Shown piece after piece: positions 18,708 through 27,593 of a stretch of 64,000 nucleotides of DNA; position 1 is the first letter of the stretch; every line of letters begins with the position of its first letter. The notes under the pieces were generated by a model, which saw nothing but the letters and a program-made list of their open reading frames with translations, did not search any database and had not been told where the DNA came from. Source of the stretch: Methylocystis echinoides (lineage in GTDB: Bacteria > Pseudomonadota > Alphaproteobacteria > Rhizobiales > Beijerinckiaceae); NCBI RefSeq assembly GCF_027923385.1, contig NZ_BSEC01000002.1, positions 62,001 through 126,000 on the forward strand. Direction: 5' to 3'. Both the position numbers and the translations under genes were made by a program.

Positions 18708-21700
18708 ATGATCGCCCGAATAATCGAATTCAGCGCCCGCAATGCCTTTCTGATTCTCCTGATGGCGCTCGCAATTTTGGGCGCTGGCTTATGGGCGATC
18801 GTCAAGACGCCGCTTGACGCGCTACCGGACGTTTCCGACGTTCAGGTGATCGTCGCCACGCAATGGGAGGATCGCAGTCCGAACATCATCGAGGATCAGA
18901 TCACCTACCCGATCGTGACTCAGCTGTTGTCGACGTCGCATGTCAAAGCCGTCCGCGCCAGCAGCTTCTATGGCGAGTCCCTCGTCTACGTGATTTTCGA
19001 AGATGGCACCGACCTCTATTGGGCGCGCACCCGCGTGCTTGAATATCTCAGCGGCATGGCGGGCAAATTGCCGCAGGGCGTTTCGCCAAAGCTCGGCCCC
19101 GACGCGACCGGCGTCGGATGGGCCATGGAATATGCGCTTGTCGATAAGACGGGCAAACGCTCGCTGGCTGATCTGCGCACGCTGCAGGATTGGCAGGTCC
19201 AATATCAGCTGCGCGCCGTTTCAGGCGTCGCTGAGGTCGCGCCGATCGGCGGCCTCGTCAAGCAATATCAAGTCACGCTCGACCCTGACAAGCTCCTCGC
19301 CTATAAGATCCCCATCAACAAGGTCGTCGACCAGGTCCGCCGCAGCAATCAGGAGGTCGGCGGGCGCGTGCTCGAGTTCACCGGCCGCGAATATATGGTT
19401 CGCGGCAGAGGCTATATTCAGACGCCCGCTGACATTGAAAACATTGCGGTCGGCGCGCAGCCCGACGGGACTCCCATTCTTGTTCGCGACATCGGCTTCG
19501 TTCAGATTGGCCCTGACATCCGCCGAGGCGTGGCCGACCTCAACGGCATGGGCGACGTCGCCGGCGGAATCGTCGTCGTTCGCTTCGGCGAGAGCGTCTA
19601 CGGAGTCCTGAACCGCGTCAAAGAGGCGATCGAGACCACTGTCCAGCCCTCGCTGCCGGAGGGCGTCGAGCTCGTCATCACCTACGACCGCTCCGAACTC
19701 ATCGCGCATTCGGTCAAGACGCTTCGCGATCGATTGATCGAGGAGAGCGTCATTGTCAGCCTCGTCTGCCTGGTGTTCCTGTTTCATGCGCGGAGCGCGC
19801 TCGTCGCCATCATCACGCTGCCGCTTGCGGTCTTGATGGCCCTGGTGGCGATGCAATGGATCGGGCTGACGAGCAATATCATGAGTCTGGGCGGCATCGC
19901 CATCGCGATCGGCGCCATGGTGGACGCCGCCATTGTGATGATCGAGAACGCTCATAAACACATTGAGCGCGAGGACGCCAAGCCCGAGGCTGAACGCCTG
20001 CCTCGGCTCGAGGTCATCATCGCGGCAGGGCGCGAGGTTGGGCCGTCGCTGTTCTTTTCCTTGCTGATCATCACCGTCAGCTTTCTGCCGGTCTTTGCCC
20101 TTCAGGATCAGGAAGGGCGCATGTTCAAGCCGCTCGCCTATACGAAATCATTCAGCATGTTTTTCGCGGCGATGTTGTCGATCACCGTTACGCCCTTTCT
20201 GATGACCGTTCTCATTCGCGGTCGAGTGCCGCCGGAGGAATCGAACCCGGTCAACCGCTTCCTGATCTGGCTCTATCGCCCCGTGGCGCAGATGGCGCTC
20301 AAATTCCGGTACGGAATGATCATTTTAGCGCTGCTGGCGATCGCCTCGATTGCGCCGATTTACGCCAGTCTCGGCAGCGAGTTTATGCCGCCACTTTGGG
20401 AAGAGTCGCTCCTCTTCATGCCCGCGACCCTGCCGGGATCGTCGATTCAGACGATGAAGCAAACCATCCAGGAGCAGGACAAGATCCTGATGGGCTTCCC
20501 GGAAGTTGCCAGCGTGTTCGCCAAGGCGGGCCGAGCCAATAGCGCGACCGACCCTGCGCCGCTCGAGATGGTCGAGACGGTCATCAATCTAAAGCCGGCG
20601 GACGAGTGGCGGGCTGGGATGACCCCGGAGAAGCTCATTGCGGAAATGAACGCGGCGATGAAGGCGGAGATACCGGGGTTTTCCAATAGCTGGACGATGC
20701 CGATCAAGGCGCGCATCGACATGCTTTCAACCGGCATCCGCACGCCGATTGGCGTCAAGGTCTATGGACCAAAGCTGAGCGAAATCAGCCGCATTCTGAC
20801 CGAAGTCGAAGCGGCCGTTAACACAGTGCCGGGCACGCGCAGCGCTTTCGCCGAGCGCGTCAACCAGGGCTATTACTTGGACTTCGACATCAATCGCGCG
20901 GCGATTGCGCGATACGGGCTCTCCGTGATGGACGTGCAGGACGTCATCGTTGCGGCGGTCGGCGGCTCGAATTTGACGCAGACCATCGAAGGTCGGCAGC
21001 GCTTCCCGGTAAATGTCCGTTACGGTCGTGAACTGCGCGATGACATCAACAAGCTCCGGCGGGTGCTGGTGGCGACGCCGACCGACGCGCAAATTCCGTT
21101 GGAGGAGCTAGCCGATATTCGCTTCGTCGACGGCCCCACTCTGATCAAAAGCGAAGCCGCGCAGCTCGTTGGCTACGTTTATGTCGACTTCGCTGGCCGC
21201 GATATGGGCAGTTACCTGGACGATGCCAGAAAGGCTGTCGCCGACATGGTGAAGCTTCCGCCCGGCTACCGGCTCGAGTGGAGCGGGTCGTTCGAGGGCA
21301 TGCAACGCGCCGGGCAGATGCTGAAATACGTCATCCCGATCACGCTGTTTCTGATCGCGGTGCTGCTGTATTTAAACGCCCGCTCGCTGCCAAAGGTGCT
21401 GATCGTCATGTCGGCGGTCCCCTTCTCTCTTGTGGGCGCGTTCCTGTTGCTCTGGGCGCTCGGCTACAATCTCAGCGTCGCCGTCTGGGTCGGAATCATT
21501 GCGCTTGCCGGCGTCGACGCAGAAACCGGCATGGTGATGCTGCTTTATCTTGACGTCGCCTACGAACGCTCGAAGCGCGAGAACCGGATGAACAGTCTTG
21601 CCGATCTCGAAAGCGCGGTGATGGAGGGCGCGGTCCAGCGCGTGCGCCCCAAGATGATGACTGTCCTCGCCATCCTCATGGGCCTATTGCCGATCATGTG

Positions 21701-21869
21701 GGGCGGCGGCGCCGGATCAGACGTGATGAAACGAATCGCCGCTCCCATGGTCGGCGGCGTCATCACAAGTTTCATACTGGAGCTGATGATCTATCCTGCC
21801 ATATATGTGCTGTGGAAGTGGTGGGCGGAGGTCCGCCGCGCCGCCGTTCGCGCGCCGGAGCGGGTCTGA
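18708..21869 (+). CDS. cusA: CusA-type copper/silver RND efflux transporter
   Basis: The 1053-residue inner-membrane pump has the heavy-metal RND signature set: N-terminal helix then KTPLDALPDVSDVQV, the helix-4 motif VDAAIVMIENAHKH, TVSFLPVFALQDQEGRMFKPLA, and the second-half GVDAETGMVMLLYLD. Met positions matching the E. coli CusA metal triad are visible in FMPATLPG, LEMVETVINLKP and RIDMLSTGI, which argues for Cu(I)/Ag(I) rather than Zn/Co/Ni. The proton-relay acidic residues are in the AIVMIEN and VDAETG helices. AGGGG lies 6 bases before ATG 18708. It exports metal from periplasm and cytoplasm through the CusBC partners encoded just upstream. Confidence 0.93.
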   Translation: MIARIIEFSARNAFLILLMALAILGAGLWAIVKTPLDALPDVSDVQVIVATQWEDRSPNIIEDQITYPIVTQLLSTSHVKAVRASSFYGESLVYVIFEDGTDLYWARTRVLEYLSGMAGKLPQGVSPKLGPDATGVGWAMEYALVDKTGKRSLADLRTLQDWQVQYQLRAVSGVAEVAPIGGLVKQYQVTLDPDKLLAYKIPINKVVDQVRRSNQEVGGRVLEFTGREYMVRGRGYIQTPADIENIAVGAQPDGTPILVRDIGFVQIGPDIRRGVADLNGMGDVAGGIVVVRFGESVYGVLNRVKEAIETTVQPSLPEGVELVITYDRSELIAHSVKTLRDRLIEESVIVSLVCLVFLFHARSALVAIITLPLAVLMALVAMQWIGLTSNIMSLGGIAIAIGAMVDAAIVMIENAHKHIEREDAKPEAERLPRLEVIIAAGREVGPSLFFSLLIITVSFLPVFALQDQEGRMFKPLAYTKSFSMFFAAMLSITVTPFLMTVLIRGRVPPEESNPVNRFLIWLYRPVAQMALKFRYGMIILALLAIASIAPIYASLGSEFMPPLWEESLLFMPATLPGSSIQTMKQTIQEQDKILMGFPEVASVFAKAGRANSATDPAPLEMVETVINLKPADEWRAGMTPEKLIAEMNAAMKAEIPGFSNSWTMPIKARIDMLSTGIRTPIGVKVYGPKLSEISRILTEVEAAVNTVPGTRSAFAERVNQGYYLDFDINRAAIARYGLSVMDVQDVIVAAVGGSNLTQTIEGRQRFPVNVRYGRELRDDINKLRRVLVATPTDAQIPLEELADIRFVDGPTLIKSEAAQLVGYVYVDFAGRDMGSYLDDARKAVADMVKLPPGYRLEWSGSFEGMQRAGQMLKYVIPITLFLIAVLLYLNARSLPKVLIVMSAVPFSLVGAFLLLWALGYNLSVAVWVGIIALAGVDAETGMVMLLYLDVAYERSKRENRMNSLADLESAVMEGAVQRVRPKMMTVLAILMGLLPIMWGGGAGSDVMKRIAAPMVGGVITSFILELMIYPAIYVLWKWWAEVRRAAVRAPERV

Positions 21870-21883
21870 AGAGGGCGTTAGGA

Positions 21884-22225
21884 ATGCGCGCGATCTTTTT
21901 TTCCGCGGCGATCGCCGCCCTTACATGTGGGACGGCTTTCGCCGATTGCAAAACGGAAATCGAGAAAACAAAGGCAGACTGGGCGGCGCTCAAACTGACG
22001 CCAAGCAAACCCGGCGCGCCGTCCAAAGGGATCCGTGGCCACGAGCACATCACGGCCGCGGTCGACTCGATGCGGTTTCATTTGGCTGAGGCGGAGGATC
22101 TCTGCGATGCTGGAAACGGGCACGAGGCCCTGCTGCATCTCAACCTCATCAGGGCATTCCTGGACCTTCCCGAATTCCAGCACCCCACGAGCCATTTTTA
22201 TCTCTATAAACCCGGCAAGAAGTAA
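21884..22225 (+). CDS. Small secreted His-containing protein, copy 1 of a tandem pair
   Basis: The 113-residue product has a signal peptide (RAIFFSAAIAALTCGTAFAD) and a mature domain with two Cys (one just after the cleavage site, one in DLCDAGN), several conserved His (GHEHITAAV, RFHLAEAE, GHEALLHLNLIR, FQHPTSHFYLY) and mostly helical character. The second copy at 22499 shares most of these positions. The start is ATG 21884; an in-frame extension upstream overlaps cusA and lacks a signal. It lies 14 bases after cusA, so it is probably co-transcribed with the exporter and may bind metal in the periplasm. I do not recognise a named family. Confidence 0.75.
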   Translation: MRAIFFSAAIAALTCGTAFADCKTEIEKTKADWAALKLTPSKPGAPSKGIRGHEHITAAVDSMRFHLAEAEDLCDAGNGHEALLHLNLIRAFLDLPEFQHPTSHFYLYKPGKK

Positions 22226-22498
22226 GGGTTCCCCTGCAAAATATGCTGGGAGCTCCGGTTGTGACTGGTGTAGAGCGAAGTGAAGTGGACGCGACCGGGC
22301 CCCTCGGGTCGGCGGGTCCAAAGCCGCGTGAGCAAGCCTATTGGAGCCCTATCTTACGCTCCTCTCTAAGATCTCTGGAAAAGCTCGACGCCTTAAGACC
22401 TGGCGCCTAACAATTGGGCTTGTTCCCGTTTGCCTGGGTGCTAGGTTCCCATGCGTAGGCTGGTCATTAGCCACGGAGTTGGGAGAGGGCGCTTAGGG

Positions 22499-22846
22499 AT
22501 GAGGACTATCCTTATTGCGGCGGGAGTCATCGCCGCCACCGTCGGGACGGCGGCCGCGGATTGTAACGCCGAGATCGAGAAGACGAAGAGCGACTGGGCG
22601 GCGCTCAAGCTCGAGCCCGGCAGTAAACCGAGTTCGATGGAAAAGGGCATCGGCGGTCACGAGCACATCACAGCGGCTGTAACGTCGATGAGGGTTCATC
22701 TCCATGAAGCCATCGACCTCTGCAAGGCGGGCAACGAGCACGAGGCGCTGCTTCATGTAAATGTTATCCGCGCTTTCCTCGACTTGCCTGAGTTTCAGCA
22801 TCCAAAGAGCCACCTTTACCTCTATAATGGCGGCAAGAAACAATAA
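22499..22846 (+). CDS. Small secreted His-containing protein, copy 2 of a tandem pair
   Basis: The 115-residue product begins RTILIAAGVIAATVGTAAAD, a signal peptide, and then follows copy 1 closely: DCNAEIEKTKSDWAALKLEP, GHEHITAAVTSMRVHLHEA, DLCKAGNEHEALLHVNVIR and EFQHPKSHLYLY. Shared Cys and His positions suggest a conserved metal or haem site. The sequence just before its ATG (GAGGGCGCTTAGGG) also resembles that before copy 1 (GAGGGCGTTAGGA), so the leader was duplicated with the gene. About 270 bases separate the copies, with no gene recognised between them. Confidence 0.72.
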   Translation: MRTILIAAGVIAATVGTAAADCNAEIEKTKSDWAALKLEPGSKPSSMEKGIGGHEHITAAVTSMRVHLHEAIDLCKAGNEHEALLHVNVIRAFLDLPEFQHPKSHLYLYNGGKKQ

Positions 22847-22959
22847 TGGCGGAGGTGCGGCGGCGAACCAGCGCGCCGCATCTCATACTTTGCCTTGAGT
22901 TCTAGCCGCGGCGCCCTAGCTCAAGGGAGCCGAGACGCCGTGAATTCTACGAACGCAAT

Positions 22960-23560
22960 GTGCTCCCGACGCTGCTGGATCTGGCGATGCGCCAGAGCCA
23001 GCTGGACGATTACCGCCGCAGAGTTGCCGGCCAAGCCTGCGGGCGTGTCCTCGAAATCGGCGTTGGGCCTAGCCTGAATTTCGCGCAATATGGCAAGCAA
23101 GTCGAGGCCGTCAAAGGCCTGGAACATTCGCCACGCCTTCTCTCAATGGCGCGCATGCGCGCCAAAGTGGGGAGTTCTCGCTTGGTTTGTGCAAGGCACA
23201 GCTGCGACCCTGCCCTTTGCTGACAGAGTCATGGACAGCGTCGTAATGACCCGGACGCTTTGCTCTGTGCCCGAGCCTCTGACCGCGCTCAGGGAAATCA
23301 AGAGAGTCCTGAAACAACAAGGCAAGCTGTTGTTTGTGGAACATGGACTTGCGCCCCACCATCGGGTGGGGCGGTGGCAGCGCAGGTTGGCGCCCCTATG
23401 GCGCTTGGTCTCGGGTGGCTGTCATCTGGACCGCAAGGTTGACGACCTGATCCGGGCGGCTGGTTTTGAACTCGAAGAGCTTGACAGCAAGTATGCGGAA
23501 GGGCCGCGTCTCTTCACCTATTTCTACCAGGGGTGCGCTCGGCCGACGCCGACCGGTTAG
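22960..23560 (+). pseudogene. Frameshifted class I SAM-dependent methyltransferase
   Basis: Two overlapping frames together make one methyltransferase. The first (22960-23223) carries LPTLLDLAMRQSQLDDYRRR and the SAM-binding motif GRVLEIGVGPSLNF. The second, reading from about 23190 to 23560, continues with GTAATLPFADRVMDSVVM, TRTLCSVPEP, the LKQQGKLLFVEHG strand and a C-terminal tail. The family joins these without a break, so a single-base indel lies at about 23160-23195. The 5' end is also damaged: REFYERN-like codons extend upstream to about 22940 but no ATG is present after the stop at 22903, leaving GTG 22960 as the only start. It is probably inactive. Confidence 0.75.
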
Positions 23561-23665
23561 CGAGCCAAAACCGTTCTGACGGCTCGCCGTCGCCAGGTTG
23601 GAATGGTTCCCTTTCCTTTGAAGGCTCCATAAATACGTTGGCCAAGGCTCCAAGGATATCGGACC

Positions 23666-24883
23666 GTGCCACACTTCCTGTTCGCAACGGGCGTCGAGAA
23701 TAGTAGTCCGACCGTCGATCACGGCCGCAGGCGCGTCGATGAAATGGCGTCCTGCCGCCATTACGAGCTTTGGCGGGATGATTTCGCCTTGGCGAAGGAA
23801 CTTGGGGTAGGCGCGCTGCGCTACGGGCCGCCTCTCTATAAGACATTCCTTGGCCCTGGCCGGTTTGACTGGGAGTTTGCCGACCTTGCTTTCGCAGAAC
23901 TAAACAAGCTCGGTCTGATTCCGGTTGCCGACCTATGCCATTTTGGAGTTCCGGATTGGATCGGCGACTTCCAGAACCCCGACTTTCCTCGGCTCTTCGC
24001 GAGCTATGCTAAAGCGTTCGCGGAGCGTTTCTCTTGGGTGCAGCTCTTCACGCCGATCAATGAAATGTTCGTCTGCGCGACGTTTTCGGCGGCCTATGGG
24101 TGGTGGAATGAAGAGCTGCATAGCGACCAAGCTTTTGTGACGGCGATTAAGCACATCGTCAAAGCTAACGTGCTCGCCATGAAAGCAATCCTGGCCGTAC
24201 GGCCAGACGCCATCTTCATCCAGAGCGAATCTTCAGAATATTTTCACCCGAGCAGCCCGAAGGCGGTAGAAAGGGCCCATCTTCTGAATGAAAGAAGGTT
24301 CCTTTCGCTCGATCTGAATTACGGCCATTCGGTTAGCGCCGAGATTTATCGCTTCCTCATGGACAATGGAATGACTGAGGCCGAATATGATTTTTTCATG
24401 CGCCAAGACCTGAAGCGGCACTGTATTATGGGCAATGACTATTATGGCACGAACGAGCATTATGTAGCGTCCGATGGGAAAGCCTCCTTCTCGGGAGAAA
24501 TCTTTGGTTACAACGAAATCACCAGCCAATACTACTGGCGCTACCAGATACCCGTCATGCACACCGAGACCAACTTTGAGGAAGGTCCCAAAGGCTACGA
24601 AGCGGTTCGCTGGCTTTATAAGGAATGGGCGAATGTCTTACATGTTCGCAGCAGCGGTGTGCCGATCTTAGGGTTCACCTGGTATTCGCTGACCGACCAA
24701 GTGGACTGGGACTCAGCGCTCCGAGAGGATAACAGGCGGATTAATTCGCTAGGCCTCTACGATCTCGAACGTCGACCACGAGCCGTAGGCCGGGCGTATA
24801 AGCAGCTGATTGCCGAGTGGAGCGAGGCCATGCGGACCGGAAGCGTCTGCATGATGGTGCCGCTGGGGCCATGCTGCGTTTAG
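23666..24883 (+). CDS. Glycoside hydrolase family 1-like protein
   Basis: The 405-residue protein resembles beta-glucosidases of GH1 (clan A, TIM barrel). Visible are RYGPPLYKTFLGPGRFDW, a DLCHFGVPDW strand, the acid/base motif TPINEMFV and, further on, the nucleophile-strand candidate VMHTETNFEEG where canonical GH1 has ITENG, and GFTWYSLTDQVDW close to the conserved W-S-L-D region. It starts at GTG 23666 with AAGGA about 10 bases upstream. The C terminus (CMMVPLGPCCV) is not typical. It has no signal peptide. Its substrate is unknown; some proteobacterial members sit with stress or storage-sugar genes, and here it is next to ppk2. Confidence 0.75.
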   Translation: MPHFLFATGVENSSPTVDHGRRRVDEMASCRHYELWRDDFALAKELGVGALRYGPPLYKTFLGPGRFDWEFADLAFAELNKLGLIPVADLCHFGVPDWIGDFQNPDFPRLFASYAKAFAERFSWVQLFTPINEMFVCATFSAAYGWWNEELHSDQAFVTAIKHIVKANVLAMKAILAVRPDAIFIQSESSEYFHPSSPKAVERAHLLNERRFLSLDLNYGHSVSAEIYRFLMDNGMTEAEYDFFMRQDLKRHCIMGNDYYGTNEHYVASDGKASFSGEIFGYNEITSQYYWRYQIPVMHTETNFEEGPKGYEAVRWLYKEWANVLHVRSSGVPILGFTWYSLTDQVDWDSALREDNRRINSLGLYDLERRPRAVGRAYKQLIAEWSEAMRTGSVCMMVPLGPCCV

Positions 24884-24941
24884 GCGTGGCCGGCTGAGCG
24901 ACCAAAACATAGCCCCTTATGTCGTTTTTTGGGAATCAAGC

Positions 24942-25715
24942 ATGGGCAAGAAATCGGAAAAGCAAGACGAGGCCTACGCGGAAGCCATGCACCACGCGCA
25001 GGTGGAGCTTGTCAGGTTTCATAAGCATGTGATCAAAGGCGAACGGAAAGTTCTGATTATTCTCGAGGGGCGAGACGCAGCCGGCAAGGACGGGACAGCA
25101 AAGCGTATCACCGAACATCTATCCCCGCGCGAGTCCCGTGTCGTTGCGCTCGGCAAGCCTTCCGATCGCGACCAAAAGGCTTGGTATTTTCAGCGCTATG
25201 CGCCGCATCTGCCGACCAGCGGAGAGATCGTGATTTTCAATCGCAGTTGGTATAACCGCGCGGGGGTGGAGCGCGTCATGGGCTTCTGCACCGACGACGA
25301 ATATGAGCAGTTTATGCAAACTGTGCCGATGTTCGAACAGTTGCTCGTCCACTGCGGCTTCACCTTGATCAAATACTATCTGGATATCAGCCAGGACGAA
25401 CAAAAGAAGCGTCTTGAGCGCCGGCGCAACGACCCCTTGCGCCAATGGAAGATAAGCCCGATTGACGAGACAGCTTTAAAACACTGGAACGCCTATTCGA
25501 CGGCTCGTGACGAAATGCTAAGGAGAACCCACAGTGTATTTGCGCCCTGGACTGTCGTGAAAGCAGACGATAAGCGCGCCACTCGCCTTAATATCATACG
25601 CGATTTGTTGTCACGCTGCACCTATTCCGGAAAGGGACATGGCGAATTCCCCGATTCGAACAAGGTTTTCCTCTTCGATGAGACCCTCCTTTCCAGAGGC
25701 GTAATGGCGCCATAA
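24942..25715 (+). CDS. ppk2: Polyphosphate kinase 2
   Basis: The 257-residue one-domain PPK2 shows Walker A GRDAAGKDGTAKR, the FNRSWYNRAGVERVMGF Walker B/catalytic segment, the YYLDISQDEQKKRLERRRNDPLRQWK lid region and the WNAYSTARDEML helix. PPK2 enzymes transfer phosphate between polyphosphate and nucleotides; this single-domain form generally makes NTP from NDP (class I), with class not provable by eye. It begins at ATG 24942 with only a weak upstream purine stretch. Together with the second ATPase operon, it would offer another way to buffer the adenylate pool. The gene is complete; the IS630 insertion lies about 170 bases downstream. Confidence 0.93.
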   Translation: MGKKSEKQDEAYAEAMHHAQVELVRFHKHVIKGERKVLIILEGRDAAGKDGTAKRITEHLSPRESRVVALGKPSDRDQKAWYFQRYAPHLPTSGEIVIFNRSWYNRAGVERVMGFCTDDEYEQFMQTVPMFEQLLVHCGFTLIKYYLDISQDEQKKRLERRRNDPLRQWKISPIDETALKHWNAYSTARDEMLRRTHSVFAPWTVVKADDKRATRLNIIRDLLSRCTYSGKGHGEFPDSNKVFLFDETLLSRGVMAP

Positions 25716-25880
25716 CAGCGACAGAGCGAAGGCTTCCACGAGGCGAAGCGGCTTACGCTCGGGGTTGTTTGCCCTCGAGGAATAAAAGCCAAAGCCAATT
25801 GAGAGGACACGCCAACAATCCGACCAGAAGAAGGGAGTCCCACCACGTGAGGCCGAAGGCGATGAGGGTAAGGCCCGCTA

Positions 25881-25899
25881 GTGTCCTGTCTCAGAAATT
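25881..25899 (+). repeat. Left inverted repeat of IS630
   Basis: GTGTCCTGTCTCAGAAATT pairs with the right end at 27089-27107 with four mismatches and follows a TA target. Confidence 0.85.
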
Positions 25900-25959
25900 A
25901 CTAGCCACGTTTCCGCGATTATGATTCTTTCGGTCCAGCCGGGATTCGGAGAGGCTGGC

Positions 25960-27087
25960 ATGGCGAAGGACAGAGCGACGAAAGCGAGCAAGATCAGGCT
26001 CAGCGAGGACGAACGGGAATGCCTCAACCGGCTCGTCCGGCGACGCAAGATGGCGCGCGGGGATGCGCTACGCGCGGAGATCGTGTTGCGGGCCGCCGAC
26101 GGGCTCAACAACTGCGAGATCGCAGCCGCGGTCGGTGTAACACGGCAGACGGTGCGCACATGGCGCGAGCGTTTCGCCAAGCACGGTCTCGATGGTCTCG
26201 ACGATGAGCCGCGCTGCGGCGCGCCACGCAAGATCGGCGACGACCGCGTCGAGGAGATCGTGACCAGGACACTCGAAACGCAGCCCAAGAATGCAACGCA
26301 CTGGAGCACGCGCGGCATGGCGAAAGCATCGGGCGTTTCGACTTCGTCGGTGCATCGCATTTGGCGTGCATTCTCCCTGCAGCCGCATCACACCGAGACC
26401 TTCAAGCTTTCGACCGACCCGCAGTTCGTCGAGAAAGTGCGCGACATCGTTGGCCTCTATCTCGATCCGCCCGACAAGGCGCTGGTGATATGCGTCGATG
26501 AAAAGAGCCAAATACAAGCGCTCGATCGAACGCAGCCGCTGCTGCCGATGCGCCCCGGACAGGTCGAGCGGCGCACGCACGACTACGACCGCCACGGCAC
26601 GACGACGCTCTTTGCCGGCTTCATCGCGGCTGTCACGGCCGAGACGACCGTGAAGGCTGGCAGCGTGATCGGCACATGCATGCCACGCCATCGCGCGCAG
26701 GAGTTCCGCAAGTTTCTCGACGAAGTCGAGAGCAACGTTCCCGCCGGCCTCGACATTCATGTCGTGATGGACAACGCTTCGAGCCACAAGACGCAAGTGA
26801 TCCGCAACTGGTTCGCCAAGCGGCCGCACTGGCACATGCACTTCACGGCGACATCGTCGTCGTGGATCAATCAGGTCGAACGTTTCTTCGCGCTGTTAGC
26901 CGAAAAACAGATCAAGCGAGGCGCACACAAGTCTGTCAAAGACCTCATCGCCGCCATCAAGGCTTTTCTCGCCCAACAGAACGCTGATCCGAAGCCGCTG
27001 CGCTGGACCAAGTCAGCCGACGACATTCTGGCGTCCATCGAACGCTTCTGCCGTCGCACCCTCGACCTCCAAGCGAAAGCTGGATAG
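25960..27087 (+). CDS. IS630 family transposase
   Basis: The 375-residue product has an N-terminal helix-turn-helix and homeodomain-like region (CEIAAAVGVTRQTVRTWRERF, then KASGVSTSSVHRIWRAF) and a DDE catalytic domain: VICVDEKSQIQAL, HVVMDNASSHK and the final Glu in SSWINQVERFFALL. These match IS630 transposases of about 340-380 residues. The start is put at ATG 25960 with GGAGAGG 5 bases upstream; an upstream in-frame ATG at 25921 is less likely. It appears intact. Confidence 0.92.
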   Translation: MAKDRATKASKIRLSEDERECLNRLVRRRKMARGDALRAEIVLRAADGLNNCEIAAAVGVTRQTVRTWRERFAKHGLDGLDDEPRCGAPRKIGDDRVEEIVTRTLETQPKNATHWSTRGMAKASGVSTSSVHRIWRAFSLQPHHTETFKLSTDPQFVEKVRDIVGLYLDPPDKALVICVDEKSQIQALDRTQPLLPMRPGQVERRTHDYDRHGTTTLFAGFIAAVTAETTVKAGSVIGTCMPRHRAQEFRKFLDEVESNVPAGLDIHVVMDNASSHKTQVIRNWFAKRPHWHMHFTATSSSWINQVERFFALLAEKQIKRGAHKSVKDLIAAIKAFLAQQNADPKPLRWTKSADDILASIERFCRRTLDLQAKAG

Positions 27088-27088
27088 A

Positions 27089-27107
27089 AACTTCTGAATC
27101 AGGACGC
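27089..27107 (-). repeat. Right inverted repeat of IS630
   Basis: Read on the minus strand it is GCGTCCTGATTCAGAAGTT, the partner of the left end, and is followed by the duplicated TA. Confidence 0.85.
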
Positions 27108-27178
27108 TAGGAAAAGCGATCCTATCGGGCACAGCCATGCGTGATCCTCTCGGAAACCCTTCTTCATCTGGCTGCTCC

Positions 27179-27334
27179 TCATGCCAGGACCCGGCCGATT
27201 TCTTCCCCTTCGTTAGCCGCGCTGAGCGCGACCCCGCAGAGCTTTTCAATGAGGAGCAAATCGCCCCGATTTACTCCTCCCTCAGGAGCAGGAACCATGA
27301 TCCGATCCGATGGCGCTTCGTATTTCTCTTCCAT
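27179..27334 (-). CDS. Short DUF2190-like fragment or small protein
   Basis: A 51-codon frame starts at ATG 27334 and ends 12 bases before the split membrane-protein gene. Its sequence, with KYEAPSDRIMVPAPEGGV, RGDLLLIEKLCGVAL and ANEGEEIGRVL, resembles the N-terminal half of DUF2190 phage capsid-associated proteins (PGDxxxVPAP...LVxxLFGVA...GxE). Family members are about twice as long, so this would be a remnant. The ribosome site is poor. It could be a stand-alone small protein with a chance resemblance. Confidence 0.4.
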   Translation of the reverse strand: MEEKYEAPSDRIMVPAPEGGVNRGDLLLIEKLCGVALSAANEGEEIGRVLA

Positions 27335-27593
27335 TGTCGTCCGTTAAACACCTAGGAAGCCGAGGCCGGGGCAGGGCCTCCCCCGGCAATAGGTCGCAGA
27401 GCCGAGATGGCTCTTACGTAAGCGTCTTTCCGCAAATTCAAAGCGCTTGCGTCTGCGAAACATCCCGGAAGCTGATTTGGGTCGAAACTAACATTGACGC
27501 CTCTACATTTTTAGTCATCTCTGCAGCCCCGAGGCGCTGTCGAATTGGCGGAACCCTGGCCTTAAGGCAAGGCGCAATGTGAGTTACCAGGCG

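Larger units (their letters stand above)
25881..27107 (+). mobile_element. IS630-family insertion sequence, complete
   Basis: The element is 1227 bases long, flanked by TA dinucleotides (25879-25880 and 27108-27109) as expected for IS630/Tc1-mariner targets. Its ends are imperfect inverted repeats, 25881-25899 against 27089-27107, matching at 15 of 19 positions. It encodes one intact transposase on the plus strand. It interrupts the small membrane-protein gene on the minus strand. It is distinct from the decayed IS630 shell at 30.2-37.1 kb. Confidence 0.9.
25753..27167 (-). pseudogene. Small membrane-protein gene split by an IS630 element
   Basis: Removing 25881-27107 and one TA copy joins two minus-strand pieces into one 61-codon frame. 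It starts at ATG 27167 (GAGGAG about 8 bases upstream), reads MKKGFREDHAWLCPIGSLF up to the insertion, then continues LAGLTLIAFGLTWWDSLLL and ACPLNWLWLLFLEG to a TAA at 25755-25753. The reconstructed protein has two hydrophobic helices and a short basic tail. The exact in-phase join supports a recent insertion. The family is not recognised. Confidence 0.7.
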
